Part shown: piece after piece, positions 54,930 through 62,790 of the stretch
Layout: each line of letters opens with the position of its first letter
Position numbering within the stretch: the stretch's first letter is position 1
Assembly: GCA_903857265.1 (NCBI GenBank)
Contig: CAIODZ010000056.1
Location: 16,081-80,080 of the forward strand
Direction of reading: 5' to 3'
DNA: 64,000 nt
Source: an uncultured Phycisphaerales bacterium
Lineage (GTDB): Bacteria > Planctomycetota > Phycisphaerae > Sedimentisphaerales > Anaerobacaceae
The notes under the pieces: generated by a model
Databases searched by the model: none
Seen by the model: only the letters and a program-made list of their open reading frames with translations
Told to the model about the DNA's origin: nothing
Program-made: the position numbers and the translations under genes

Positions 54930-56198
54930 TTAAGAAGCCCTTAGCCAGCGGTATATTTCACGCAGAGAAGGACGTTTGCCATACATCAGGATGCCCGTCC
55001 TGAAAATCTTGCCCGCAAGCCACATCATTAGAAATATCGCCATTACCAGCAAAACAATCGAAGCGAGAATCTCAAAGTTGCTGACGTTTGAACCTGCCGA
55101 AATCCGCAAAGGCATCACCAAAGGCGATATGGGCGGAACCAGCGATAATACCCTGGCAAATACGCCGTCGGGACTTTGAACGAGCTTGAACCACGCTATC
55201 ATCGGAAATATCAGGATTAAAACGACGGGCCTCATAAACTCCTGTGTTTCCTTTAGCGTATTGCAAACCGAGCCAATCGCTGCCAGCAGCGCGCTGAAAA
55301 AAAGGAACCCGAGAATATAATAAACCACAAAGCAAAACAGCAGCTTACCGGTGATGTCCACGCTGATACCCTGCCACAGAATCGGGCCATAAGACACCGC
55401 TGTCCACAACCCAATAATCGTCAGGCCTATCGCCCCCAGCCCCAGAATCTTGCCCGCCATAAGCTCAAACGGGCTAACCGCCGAAAGCAGCATCTCGATA
55501 ATCCTCGAATTTTTCTCCTCGATTACACTGCTCAGCATCTGCTGGCCTATGCCGAGGATTCCCATGTATATCATAAACATAAAAAAGAACGGGACCATCA
55601 TCTTGACCGTCGTTTGCCCCCGACTTTGCACATGCTGCTCATTGCCCGTTTCGCCAATCTCGACCCGCTCGATTGAAACATTACGAATATCATCGAGAAG
55701 TTTTTGAGAAACGTTCTGGACTTTGCACCTCTGCGCGACTACGGCGTTACGGATGAATTCCTCGACGGCCCATGTCGCGTCCAGCATCGTTGGTTTCGAC
55801 TTGTAAGTATAGACGTGTGTCCTGCCCGCGCCGTCGATAATGTTCTGGTCGATAACAATATATGCATCGGCCTTGCCCGAACGCAGTTGTTTTCTGCCTT
55901 GTTCTTCGACCGCATTTGTATCATCCCGGGCCGGCAGCGACTCAAAAATAATCTGCCTTTTGGGATTTGACTGGTTATGTTTGCCCATCGCCGCTTCTAT
56001 TTGGCTCGCCAGTTGTGTGGTCAGGTCCGTTACAGCCACCCTGACCGGGGGACGCCCCCCCTCAACCTGGGAAATCCTGCTCGTAAAAAAGCCAATGCCG
56101 ACGATAAGAATAGGGGTGAACAGCAAGCTAATCAAAAACGTCTTGGTTTTGACGGTATCAATGTATTCTCGTCGGGCTATTTCAATAATTTTCCGCAT
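54930..56198 (-). CDS. ABC-2 type exporter permease (NatB-like)
   Basis: 422 residues. One N-terminal helix (ISLLFTPILIVGIGFF), a large soluble domain of about 160 residues, then six C-terminal helices, the layout of NatB/ABC-2 permeases with an N-terminal extracytoplasmic domain. MEKNSRIIEMLLSAVSPFELMAGKILGLGAIG-type EKNSR/IEMLLS blocks are typical. Start moved to MRKIIEI at 56198 because the longer start overlaps the ATPase gene by 41 bp instead of 17. It pairs with the ATPase upstream on the same strand to export ions or small molecules. Confidence 0.85.
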   Translation of the reverse strand: MRKIIEIARREYIDTVKTKTFLISLLFTPILIVGIGFFTSRISQVEGGRPPVRVAVTDLTTQLASQIEAAMGKHNQSNPKRQIIFESLPARDDTNAVEEQGRKQLRSGKADAYIVIDQNIIDGAGRTHVYTYKSKPTMLDATWAVEEFIRNAVVAQRCKVQNVSQKLLDDIRNVSIERVEIGETGNEQHVQSRGQTTVKMMVPFFFMFMIYMGILGIGQQMLSSVIEEKNSRIIEMLLSAVSPFELMAGKILGLGAIGLTIIGLWTAVSYGPILWQGISVDITGKLLFCFVVYYILGFLFFSALLAAIGSVCNTLKETQEFMRPVVLILIFPMIAWFKLVQSPDGVFARVLSLVPPISPLVMPLRISAGSNVSNFEILASIVLLVMAIFLMMWLAGKIFRTGILMYGKRPSLREIYRWLRAS

Positions 56199-57102
56199 TG
56201 CTCGCTCCGACAAGCGTAACAAAAATCTCGTGCAGCGAAGGCCTTTTCACCTCGAACTTCCGTACACGCACCTTACCCACAATCGCCTTGAGCAAATCCT
56301 GCGGGTCGGTCCCTTTGCCGAGAGTGATTTCCAGCGTATCTTTTTGCTGCACGACATTCGTTACTATAGGAAGTGTTTTTATGAAACCGGTTTCTCCCTC
56401 AACCTCGACAATAACCGCATTGGACGCTTTTTGTGAACGGATATCGCCCAGTTTGCCGTCGAGGATGATTTTGCCCTTGTTTATGAGCAGAATATAATCA
56501 CAAAGCGTTTCTGCCCCGTGCATATCGTGAGTGGAAAAAATGACGGTTTTGCCTTTATCTCTCATATCAAGGATAATGCCCTTGATTAAATCCAGGTTCA
56601 GCGGGTCAAGCCCTGAAAACGGCTCATCGAGTATCAGCAAATCCGGCTCATTGATTATCGTCGCCGCGAATTGCAGCTTCTGATGCATACCCCGCGAAAG
56701 GTCCTCGACTTTTTTATTCGCCCGGTCGCTCAGCTCGATTCGCTTTAGCCACGAGGGGACAACTCGGCTAAGCTCGCTCGAAGTCAATCCCTTGAGAGCG
56801 CCGAAAAAGGCGAGTATCCCGCGGACCGTCATCTTTCGATAAAGGCCTCTTTCTTCGGGCATATAACCAATATGGCTCTTCGCCTGTTCGGTTAAATTAT
56901 TGCCGAATACGCTTATATTGCCTGCGTCCGGGCGGATAATGTTCATTATCATCCGCAAAGTCGTGGTTTTGCCCGCGCCATTAGGCCCAAGAAAACCATA
57001 AATACTCCCGGCCGGAATCTTCGCCGTTAGGTTATCGACCGCGCGGACCTGCCCGAATGTTTTGCATACACTATTAAGCTCCAACGCATCCATCGCCGTC
57101 AA
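56182..57102 (-). CDS. ABC transporter ATP-binding protein
   Basis: 306 residues. Walker A GPNGAGKTT (about residue 38), signature LSRGMHQKLQF (about 133), Walker B LLILDEPFSGLDP (about 155) and the switch-His loop STHD near 186. The C-terminal 80 residues form a regulatory extension seen in NatA-type exporters. It overlaps the permease gene by 17 bp, so the two are translationally coupled. Together they drive ATP-dependent export; substrate unknown. Confidence 0.93.
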   Translation of the reverse strand: MTAMDALELNSVCKTFGQVRAVDNLTAKIPAGSIYGFLGPNGAGKTTTLRMIMNIIRPDAGNISVFGNNLTEQAKSHIGYMPEERGLYRKMTVRGILAFFGALKGLTSSELSRVVPSWLKRIELSDRANKKVEDLSRGMHQKLQFAATIINEPDLLILDEPFSGLDPLNLDLIKGIILDMRDKGKTVIFSTHDMHGAETLCDYILLINKGKIILDGKLGDIRSQKASNAVIVEVEGETGFIKTLPIVTNVVQQKDTLEITLGKGTDPQDLLKAIVGKVRVRKFEVKRPSLHEIFVTLVGASNAENY

Positions 57103-57167
57103 AATACCAGAATTCTTTCCTCAACGCAAATAATCCAGCCGGAAACCCGGCGGATTTGGAATTTTGT

Positions 57168-57197
57168 TTGGTATGATTGCCGGCACAGGTGTATAAT
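57168..57197 (+). promoter_or_regulatory. Candidate promoter of the paralogue pair
   Basis: TTGGTA at 57168-57173 and a consensus TATAAT at 57192-57197 with an 18-bp spacer, about 70 nt upstream of the ATG at 57269. The -10 matches consensus; the -35 matches at four of six. Confidence 0.5.
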
Positions 57198-57218
57198 CCG
57201 GGCAATATGGAAACAATG

Positions 57219-57243
57219 CTGCCCCGGTAATACGGGGGAGCAG
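57219..57243 (+). promoter_or_regulatory. Leader hairpin followed by a T-rich tract
   Basis: Arms CTGCCCCG (57219-57226) and CGGGGGAGCAG (57233-57243) form a stem with a GA bulge and a 6-nt loop in the predicted leader of the gene at 57269. TTATTTTTT then follows, ending next to the GGAGG ribosome site, so it resembles an attenuator or a terminator that would stop read-through. No known ligand element recognised. Confidence 0.4.
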
Positions 57244-57268
57244 GTATTATTTTTTGGAGGATATGACG

Positions 57269-57652
57269 ATGGCGTTTGGGATCGGAGATAGAAAATTCGA
57301 AGTCCGTAAAAGCACCGGAACAAGAATTGTTGAACTGGGCGGTGCGGAAGAAACCGCAGGAGAAGTGACGATGGAAAAAAAGACAAGGAACTCGCGGAAC
57401 CTGGCGGGCGGTATGGATTTGCTCGAAATGGACTTCCTGCTGGGCGTAATCGAAAACACCGACGGCGAAGACAAAAACGACGTTGCGATGCGCCGGCTAA
57501 GCTTCAACGAGGTGCTCCGCCGCAATCAGCAAAGCGAAATTGACAGCGCCTCGATGACTGTTTACGCTGTCGATGAAAAAGACCTCTACGGTAAAGACAT
57601 TCAGTGCGCTGCGATGAAAGAGCTTACCCGTAGAACCGAACAAAAGGGTTAA
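57269..57652 (+). CDS. Protein of unknown family (tandem paralogue A)
   Basis: 127 residues, soluble, no signal peptide. Shares with the next gene a conserved C-terminal pattern: GGMDLLEMDFLLGVIE, then VAMRRLSFNEVLRR, VYAVDEKDLYGKDIQCAAM and KELTRRT. The N-terminal half is variable (charged, Thr/Lys-rich). The ATG at 57269 was chosen because GGAGG lies 8 nt upstream; an earlier ATG at 57263 is too close to it. Preceded by a candidate promoter and leader hairpin. Function unknown. Confidence 0.65.
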   Translation: MAFGIGDRKFEVRKSTGTRIVELGGAEETAGEVTMEKKTRNSRNLAGGMDLLEMDFLLGVIENTDGEDKNDVAMRRLSFNEVLRRNQQSEIDSASMTVYAVDEKDLYGKDIQCAAMKELTRRTEQKG

Positions 57653-57677
57653 TCGATTTTTCGCCGTGTGAGGGATT

Positions 57678-58262
57678 GTGAGTTGGTATCTTGCCGTTAT
57701 TGTTATGGGGGCGGTTGAGGACGAGAAGACATTCTGGATTCAACTGCTGATGGTGGTCATATTAGCTGCCGGCGTCGGTGTCTATGGCTCAGTCAAATCC
57801 CGCGCTAAACGCATTGAGCAACAGGCACGCGACGAAACAATTGAGGCCGTCATTGCTCCAGCAAAACCGCTCGCAACAGCACACGCTTCCCACGAAAAAC
57901 ATGTAATTAGCGAAATCAAACCGCGTCAAAGAGACCTTTCCGGCGGCATGGAGCTTTTAGCCAGAAACTTTTTAACAGGCGTCGTTGAGCAAACCAATTC
58001 GCCCGACCAGAGGGATATCGAAATGCGCCGCCTGTGTTTCACCGAGCTTAAACGCAGAGGCGAACTCTGGGCGATTGCAAGTACCGCCCTGAAGGTTTAC
58101 ACCCTCGATGAAGACGGGTTCTACGGCAAAATTATCCGCTGCGAGGCGATGGCGGAATTGGCTGGCCGGACCACCGACAAACCGCAAAATACCGCTGAAG
58201 CTCCCCCTGCCTCGCCCCAAAACCAGGAGCAGGCCGAATCGGCCTCACGTCGCACCGGCTGA
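57678..58262 (+). CDS. Protein of unknown family (tandem paralogue B, membrane-anchored)
   Basis: 194 residues. Starts with GTG. An N-terminal membrane helix (about residues 15-35, IQLLMVVILAAGVGVYGSV), then a domain matching paralogue A: GGMELLARNFLTGVVE, IEMRRLCFTELKRR, VYTLDEDGFYGKIIRCEAM and AELAGRTT. The tail is Pro/Gln/Ala-rich and disordered. It starts 25 bp after paralogue A on the same strand. Function unknown; a membrane-bound and soluble pair is suggested. Confidence 0.65.
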   Translation: MSWYLAVIVMGAVEDEKTFWIQLLMVVILAAGVGVYGSVKSRAKRIEQQARDETIEAVIAPAKPLATAHASHEKHVISEIKPRQRDLSGGMELLARNFLTGVVEQTNSPDQRDIEMRRLCFTELKRRGELWAIASTALKVYTLDEDGFYGKIIRCEAMAELAGRTTDKPQNTAEAPPASPQNQEQAESASRRTG

Positions 58263-58566
58263 TTTCGCACGCCGAAACACCCTAAACCAAATTTCACACA
58301 TTATTTACCTCTCGTCTTTATCGCTTGGGCAGACGAATTCTATGTTACAAATTGGAGGAATCCCGCGGAATTTGTGCCCTTTCAGAGGGTTTTTTCGGAC
58401 GTTGAAAACTTGGGTGCAAATAAAACTTATGCCTGAAAACGAATTTTAAGAGCGAGAGAAATAATGCCGATTGGTTATTAATGGCGTGTTTGGACGCAAA
58501 ATTTTATAGGAGAGGCACAGGTCTTATTTCCTTGAGCTGCTGAATGGTCTGCCTGAATTGAATCTT
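58263..58566 (+). other. 304-bp gap, weak hairpin only
   Basis: No gene seen. A weak hairpin with a six-T tail near 58377-58398 (GCCCTTTCAGAGGG then TTTTTT) is a possible terminator. A plausible promoter for the gene at 58567 was not recognised. Confidence 0.35.
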
Positions 58567-58923
58567 ATGGACAAAAGTACATTAAAATGGCTTGTGTTGG
58601 CTGCAATTGCCGTCTGCGGAATGCTCGGCTGGAAAGTCGCCACACAGGCGTCGAAAGACGGCAAAAAAGACGTGGTCGTCGAACGCCCCGAACCCAGGTT
58701 CGGCGTCGTAACCGCTATCCTGTATTGTGAGGACTCCCCAAGCGTAATGATTGAAGACAAGATGCTTCACAGGGGGGATGTGATTCATGACGTCAAGGTG
58801 CTGGATATAAAGGCCGACAAGGTCCAGTTTGACAAACAGGGTGTGCAGTGGGAGCAGGGCGTGCAGGAGTCGGCCAAACCCGAGTGGTGGAAAAGAAGCA
58901 AGGACAAAGATTCCTCCATCTAA
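58567..58923 (+). CDS. Small membrane-anchored protein, GspB/GspC-like domain
   Basis: 118 residues. One N-terminal helix (WLVLAAIAVCGMLGWKVA) then a periplasmic domain. AILYCEDSPSVMIEDKMLHRGD and VIHDVKVLDIKADKVQFDKQG resemble the inner-membrane GspB/GspC or PilP-like modules of type II secretion and pilus systems, in which a short beta-barrel binds the outer-membrane secretin. No other secretion genes are in the window, so the assignment is tentative. The start is the ATG at 58567; a TTG three codons earlier is possible. Confidence 0.55.
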   Translation: MDKSTLKWLVLAAIAVCGMLGWKVATQASKDGKKDVVVERPEPRFGVVTAILYCEDSPSVMIEDKMLHRGDVIHDVKVLDIKADKVQFDKQGVQWEQGVQESAKPEWWKRSKDKDSSI

Positions 58924-58968
58924 CCCCCTAACGTAATAATTCGCCTCGGCCCAGGCCGAGTTGATTGA

Positions 58969-59012
58969 CAACCGGTATTCCCGGCTTTTCGGGGCTTCCG
59001 GTTGTTTTTTTT
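58969..59012 (+). terminator. Rho-independent terminator
   Basis: Stem CAACCGG (58969-58975) / CCGGTTG (58998-59004) with a 22-nt inner region that can form its own small hairpin, followed by an eight-T tract (59005-59012). A second perfect 6-bp hairpin (58945-58950/58955-58960) precedes it. Ends the transcript of the gene at 58567-58923. Confidence 0.85.
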
Positions 59013-59156
59013 GCATATCACCACCCCTTGCCTGCCGGATAAGCCAAAAAATCCTCGAAAACCAGCCCGCGTAAGCTAAAATCATTGTAAAACAGGCCCA
59101 ACATTAGCGGGTCATCCCCGCACGACCTGTTTCTCGACTGGATACAAAAAACAGAT

Positions 59157-60233
59157 ATGCGAAAAAAAGTATTGGTTGCTGTTAGTGGCGGTGTTGATTC
59201 AGCGGTTGCTGCGGCGTTGCTCCTTAAAGAAGGATTCGACGTTACAGCCGTATTCCTTTGTTTGCAAATGGAACGCGCTGCCGAAAACAATTCGCGTTCC
59301 TGCTGCACTCCACAGGATGCTGCCGACGCCAGGCGAGTCGCCGCAAAGCTCGGCGTAAAATTCATTTCACTCTCCGCCTCCAAAGATTTTGAAACCATAA
59401 TCAAAAGCTTCATTGACGATTACGAAAGAGGAAGAACGCCAAACCCCTGCGTTCGGTGCAATGAGAAAATAAAGTTCGGCAAACTCTTCGAGCTGGCGGA
59501 CTCCTTAGGCGTGCAATACGTTGCGACGGGGCATTATGCGCGAATTATAAATCATAATGGATGTCCGGCTATCGCTCCCGCTCTCGCGCCGGGCAAAGAC
59601 CAGTCATACGTTTTATTCAGCATGCCACGCGAAAAATTAGACAGGATTATTTTCCCCCTCGGCGAATTGAAAAATAAACAAGCCGTAAGAGATATCGCCA
59701 AAGAGCTGGGACTGGAGGTCCACGACAAACCCGACAGCCAGGATATTTGTTTTGTCCCGGATGGCGACTACGCGAAACTGCTTGAAACGCACAATAGCAA
59801 AGCGCTTCGGGCGGGAAATTTCATAGACACGTCCGGCAAAATTATCGGCAAACACGACGGCTACGGCAGATTCACCATCGGCCAGCGTCGCGGCACCGGC
59901 ATCGCGGCGGGACACCCGGTATATGTTACCGATATAAACCCACAAACAGCCGACGTAACCATAGGCGAAAAAAGTGACCTCCTCGCAGTCGGCTTGACCG
60001 CCGACGGCGCAAACTGGCAGGTGGATATGCCCGCTTCATTCGACGCGACGGTAAAAATCCGCTATAATCATCGCGGCGCCCCGGCAAAGGTTAGTATTAC
60101 CGGCAAAGACACCTTCGAAGTTCACTTTGAAAAACCTCTGGAGGCGGTTACTCCCGGCCAGGCGGCTGTGGTTTACTCCGGGGATTGTCTTCTCGGAGGC
60201 GGGTGGATAAAAGAAAAAGTGCCTCCCGTATAA
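59157..60233 (+). CDS. mnmA: tRNA-specific 2-thiouridylase MnmA
   Basis: 358 residues. Adenylates U34 of tRNA and transfers sulfur to make s2U. PP-loop VAVSGGVDSAVAAALL (SGGVDS), SCCTPQDAADAR region, the first catalytic Cys block RTPNPCVRCNEKIKFG, and the second catalytic-Cys block DSQDICFVPDG; ATGHYAR is also seen. First of three closely spaced plus-strand genes (mnmA, thiF-like, nifS) that form a sulfur-transfer cluster. Confidence 0.96.
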   Translation: MRKKVLVAVSGGVDSAVAAALLLKEGFDVTAVFLCLQMERAAENNSRSCCTPQDAADARRVAAKLGVKFISLSASKDFETIIKSFIDDYERGRTPNPCVRCNEKIKFGKLFELADSLGVQYVATGHYARIINHNGCPAIAPALAPGKDQSYVLFSMPREKLDRIIFPLGELKNKQAVRDIAKELGLEVHDKPDSQDICFVPDGDYAKLLETHNSKALRAGNFIDTSGKIIGKHDGYGRFTIGQRRGTGIAAGHPVYVTDINPQTADVTIGEKSDLLAVGLTADGANWQVDMPASFDATVKIRYNHRGAPAKVSITGKDTFEVHFEKPLEAVTPGQAAVVYSGDCLLGGGWIKEKVPPV

Positions 60234-60272
60234 CGGATTGCGTCGAATCAAAAACAGGTATCGACCCCGCAA

Positions 60273-61052
60273 ATGAAGAATCAGGATTTATCACGCTACG
60301 CAAGGCAAATTACCTTCAAGCCCTTCGGCGAAGAAGGCCAGCGTCGGCTCGCCGGCAGCAGCGCCCTCATTGTCGGCGCAGGCGGTCTTGGCTCGTGGGT
60401 TGCGGAACTGCTCGTCCGCGCAGGTGTTGGCCGTCTCCGGCTCGTGGACGATGACTACGTTGAACTGACCAATATTCACAGACAGTCGCTTTTTACTGAA
60501 AAAGACGCGAAGGAACGCACGCTCAAAATAGACGCCGCGGCAAATCACCTGCGTGAAATCAACAGCAATTGTGAAATCGAGACGGTCTTCGCTCGAATCG
60601 ACCGGCTGACCGCGGACCGGCTTACCAGTAACGTCGATTTGATTATCGATGGCACGGATAATTTTCCCGCGAGGTTCATCTTTAACGACTGCGCGATAAA
60701 AAAATCAAAACCCTGGGTATTCGCCGGCGTCCTCGGCACAGAATCGCAGGTAATGGCCATAATCCCCGGCAAAACTCCCTGCCTGCGATGCCTGCTCGGT
60801 TCACCTCCCGCCTGCGATGGCCAGACCTGCAGACAGGCCGGCGTCCTCGGCCCGGCGGTAGCAATGGTGGCTGCGGTTGAGGCGTCGGAGGCATTAAAAA
60901 TTCTCTCCGGCAACTCAGACAAGGCAGGGCAATGCCTGTTTGTTTTTGACGTCTGGAATAACGTCGCCAAACAGATTGATGTCTCGAAACTCACCAAAAA
61001 CGCAGATTGCCCCTGCTGTGTTCATAAAAATTTTGAATTCCTTGAGCCATAG
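60273..61052 (+). CDS. ThiF/MoeB/HesA family adenylyltransferase
   Basis: 259 residues. E1-like fold: ALIVGAGGLGSWVAELLVRAGVG for ATP, DDDYVELTNIHRQSLF (D-x5-N-x2-R-Q) for adenylation. Zinc Cys are paired: PCLRCLLG and CPCC near the end. CRQAGVLGPAVAMVAAVEASEALKIL matches the ThiF/MoeB crossover region. These enzymes adenylate the C-terminal Gly of a ThiS/MoaD-like sulfur carrier. No carrier is encoded nearby. It sits 39 bp after mnmA and 8 bp before nifS. Confidence 0.88.
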   Translation: MKNQDLSRYARQITFKPFGEEGQRRLAGSSALIVGAGGLGSWVAELLVRAGVGRLRLVDDDYVELTNIHRQSLFTEKDAKERTLKIDAAANHLREINSNCEIETVFARIDRLTADRLTSNVDLIIDGTDNFPARFIFNDCAIKKSKPWVFAGVLGTESQVMAIIPGKTPCLRCLLGSPPACDGQTCRQAGVLGPAVAMVAAVEASEALKILSGNSDKAGQCLFVFDVWNNVAKQIDVSKLTKNADCPCCVHKNFEFLEP

Positions 61053-61060
61053 GACTCTTG

Positions 61061-62245
61061 ATGGAAGCTAAAATAAATAAGCCCGTATATCTCGATTACA
61101 ACGCGACGACGCCTTTGGATAAACGCGTGCTGGAAAGTATGATGCCCGCCCTGACTTCTGCGTTCGGAAATCCTTCAAGCGAAAGTCATTTGCTGGGACG
61201 CCAGGCGCGGGATATGGCTGAGGCCGCCCGCAATCAGACCGCCAAACTCATCGGCGCCTCCGCCAGGGAAATTATTTTCACGTCCGGTGCAACGGAGGGC
61301 TGCAATCTCGCGATTAAAGGCGCAGCCGAGGCGTATCGCGAAAGGGGCAATCATATTATCGTCTCTGCCATCGAGCACAAAGCCGTCCTCGAACCCTGCA
61401 AGCGGCTCGAACAACAGGGCTTTACACTAACTGTGCTTCGTCCCGATTCTTTTGGTCGTATTTCACAGGAGCAAGTGGCTGAAGCGATTACAAAACAAAC
61501 TATACTTGTCTGCGTTATGCTCGCCAATAACGTCGTCGGAACTATTAACCCCGTGGACGAAATTGGCGCGATATGCAAAAAATACGGAATACTGTTCTTT
61601 TGCGATGCCACCCAGGCAATCGGGAAACTCGCGGTAAACGTCAATCAAATAAACGCCGATTTGCTGGCGTTTTCGGCGCATAAAATATACGGCCCCAAAG
61701 GCGTCGGCGCTCTTTACGTGCGGGGCAAAAGCCCTACCGTCCGGCTGGCGGCCCAAATCGACGGCGGCGGACAGGAACATTTCCTCCGTAGCGGAACACT
61801 CAACGTCCCCGGAATTGTCGGACTGGGCGAGGCCTGCGAATTGTGTGCAGAGGAACTGGGCGATAAACCATCGGCATCTTCCGCGCTGCGAGATAAACTG
61901 GAAACCGGCCTGAGAAAAGCTATTCCCGATATACAGATAAACGGGCATCCCGAACAACGTCTGCCCAATACCACGAATATCTCGTTCAAAGGCATTGATG
62001 CGGTTTCTTTACTCGGTAAAACTCCGGATGTCGCCGCCTCGGCCAGCTCGGCCTGTGAATCCGGAACTTCCGGCTCGAATTACGTCCTTCGAGCAATGGG
62101 CGTAAGTGAGGACTTGGCGGCCTGCGCAGTCAGGTTCAGCATGGGACGCTTTACAACGGAAAATGAAATTGATTATGTGATAGACCGAATTGGCGGCTCT
62201 GTTTCGTTACTACGAGGGAAAACCCCGGACCGGCAGCACAATTAA
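61061..62245 (+). CDS. Cysteine desulfurase (NifS/IscS class V PLP enzyme)
   Basis: 394 residues. Takes sulfur from cysteine as a protein persulfide. PLP Lys lies in LLAFSAHKIYGPKGVGALYV; N-terminal YLDYNATTPLDKRVLESM and NPSSESHLLGRQARDM match NifS. The persulfide Cys lies in ASASSACESGTSGSNYVL. The ATG at 61061 was chosen; the longer TTG start lacks a ribosome site. Third gene of the mnmA-thiF-nifS group and probable sulfur donor for MnmA. Confidence 0.94.
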   Translation: MEAKINKPVYLDYNATTPLDKRVLESMMPALTSAFGNPSSESHLLGRQARDMAEAARNQTAKLIGASAREIIFTSGATEGCNLAIKGAAEAYRERGNHIIVSAIEHKAVLEPCKRLEQQGFTLTVLRPDSFGRISQEQVAEAITKQTILVCVMLANNVVGTINPVDEIGAICKKYGILFFCDATQAIGKLAVNVNQINADLLAFSAHKIYGPKGVGALYVRGKSPTVRLAAQIDGGGQEHFLRSGTLNVPGIVGLGEACELCAEELGDKPSASSALRDKLETGLRKAIPDIQINGHPEQRLPNTTNISFKGIDAVSLLGKTPDVAASASSACESGTSGSNYVLRAMGVSEDLAACAVRFSMGRFTTENEIDYVIDRIGGSVSLLRGKTPDRQHN

Positions 62246-62271
62246 AACACGCGATATTTTACGCTGTTCGA

Positions 62272-62607
62272 TTATCTAACGAATTGCAAACCCGCCAGCG
62301 CTACAAACTTGTCATCGGCTATCTTGAAGATGCCCTCAAGACCCGTCACGGAAAAGATGCCTTTTGTGGCAGGTGCGACGTTGCAGAAGATAAGCTCATG
62401 GTTCGCGTCCATAAGCGTTTTTCGCAGCTTCAAAAACTTGGACAAGCTCGATGATGTTATGATGTCAACCGCGGAGAAATCCACCACCACGTCGCAGTCG
62501 TCTCTGTCTTTTATAATATCTGTGATGGTTTTCAGCTCATCGCCCATCAGCGGTTCAGCAGGCAAATCAACGAGTATTATATTTTCTGACCAGTTCTGAA
62601 TTCCCAT
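62272..62607 (-). CDS. STAS domain anti-anti-sigma-like protein
   Basis: 111 residues, the length of a single STAS domain. VVVDFSAVDIITSSSLSKFLKLRKTL contains the conserved Ser (in SSSLS) that RsbV/SpoIIAA-like proteins have phosphorylated, within D-x-S-x2-x-x-S-S. ELIFCNVAPATKGIFSVTGLEGIF ends the fold as in these antagonists. No kinase or sigma factor is adjacent, so its partner is elsewhere. Converges on nifS with a 26-bp gap. Confidence 0.82.
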   Translation of the reverse strand: MGIQNWSENIILVDLPAEPLMGDELKTITDIIKDRDDCDVVVDFSAVDIITSSSLSKFLKLRKTLMDANHELIFCNVAPATKGIFSVTGLEGIFKIADDKFVALAGLQFVR

Positions 62608-62790
62608 TTTTTAACCCTCGGCTATTAGAAAAATCGCTTCTCTTTTACGGCATTCTATCTATCGACACCAAAACAGGACAAGTTAAGTAAAAAATACAAG
62701 AACGTAACTGCTTACAAATAAAGGGGTTATATGTTGACGTTTGCCGGTAAAATCGGATAATTTCAAGAGTGGGACCAACCGGCGGACAAC

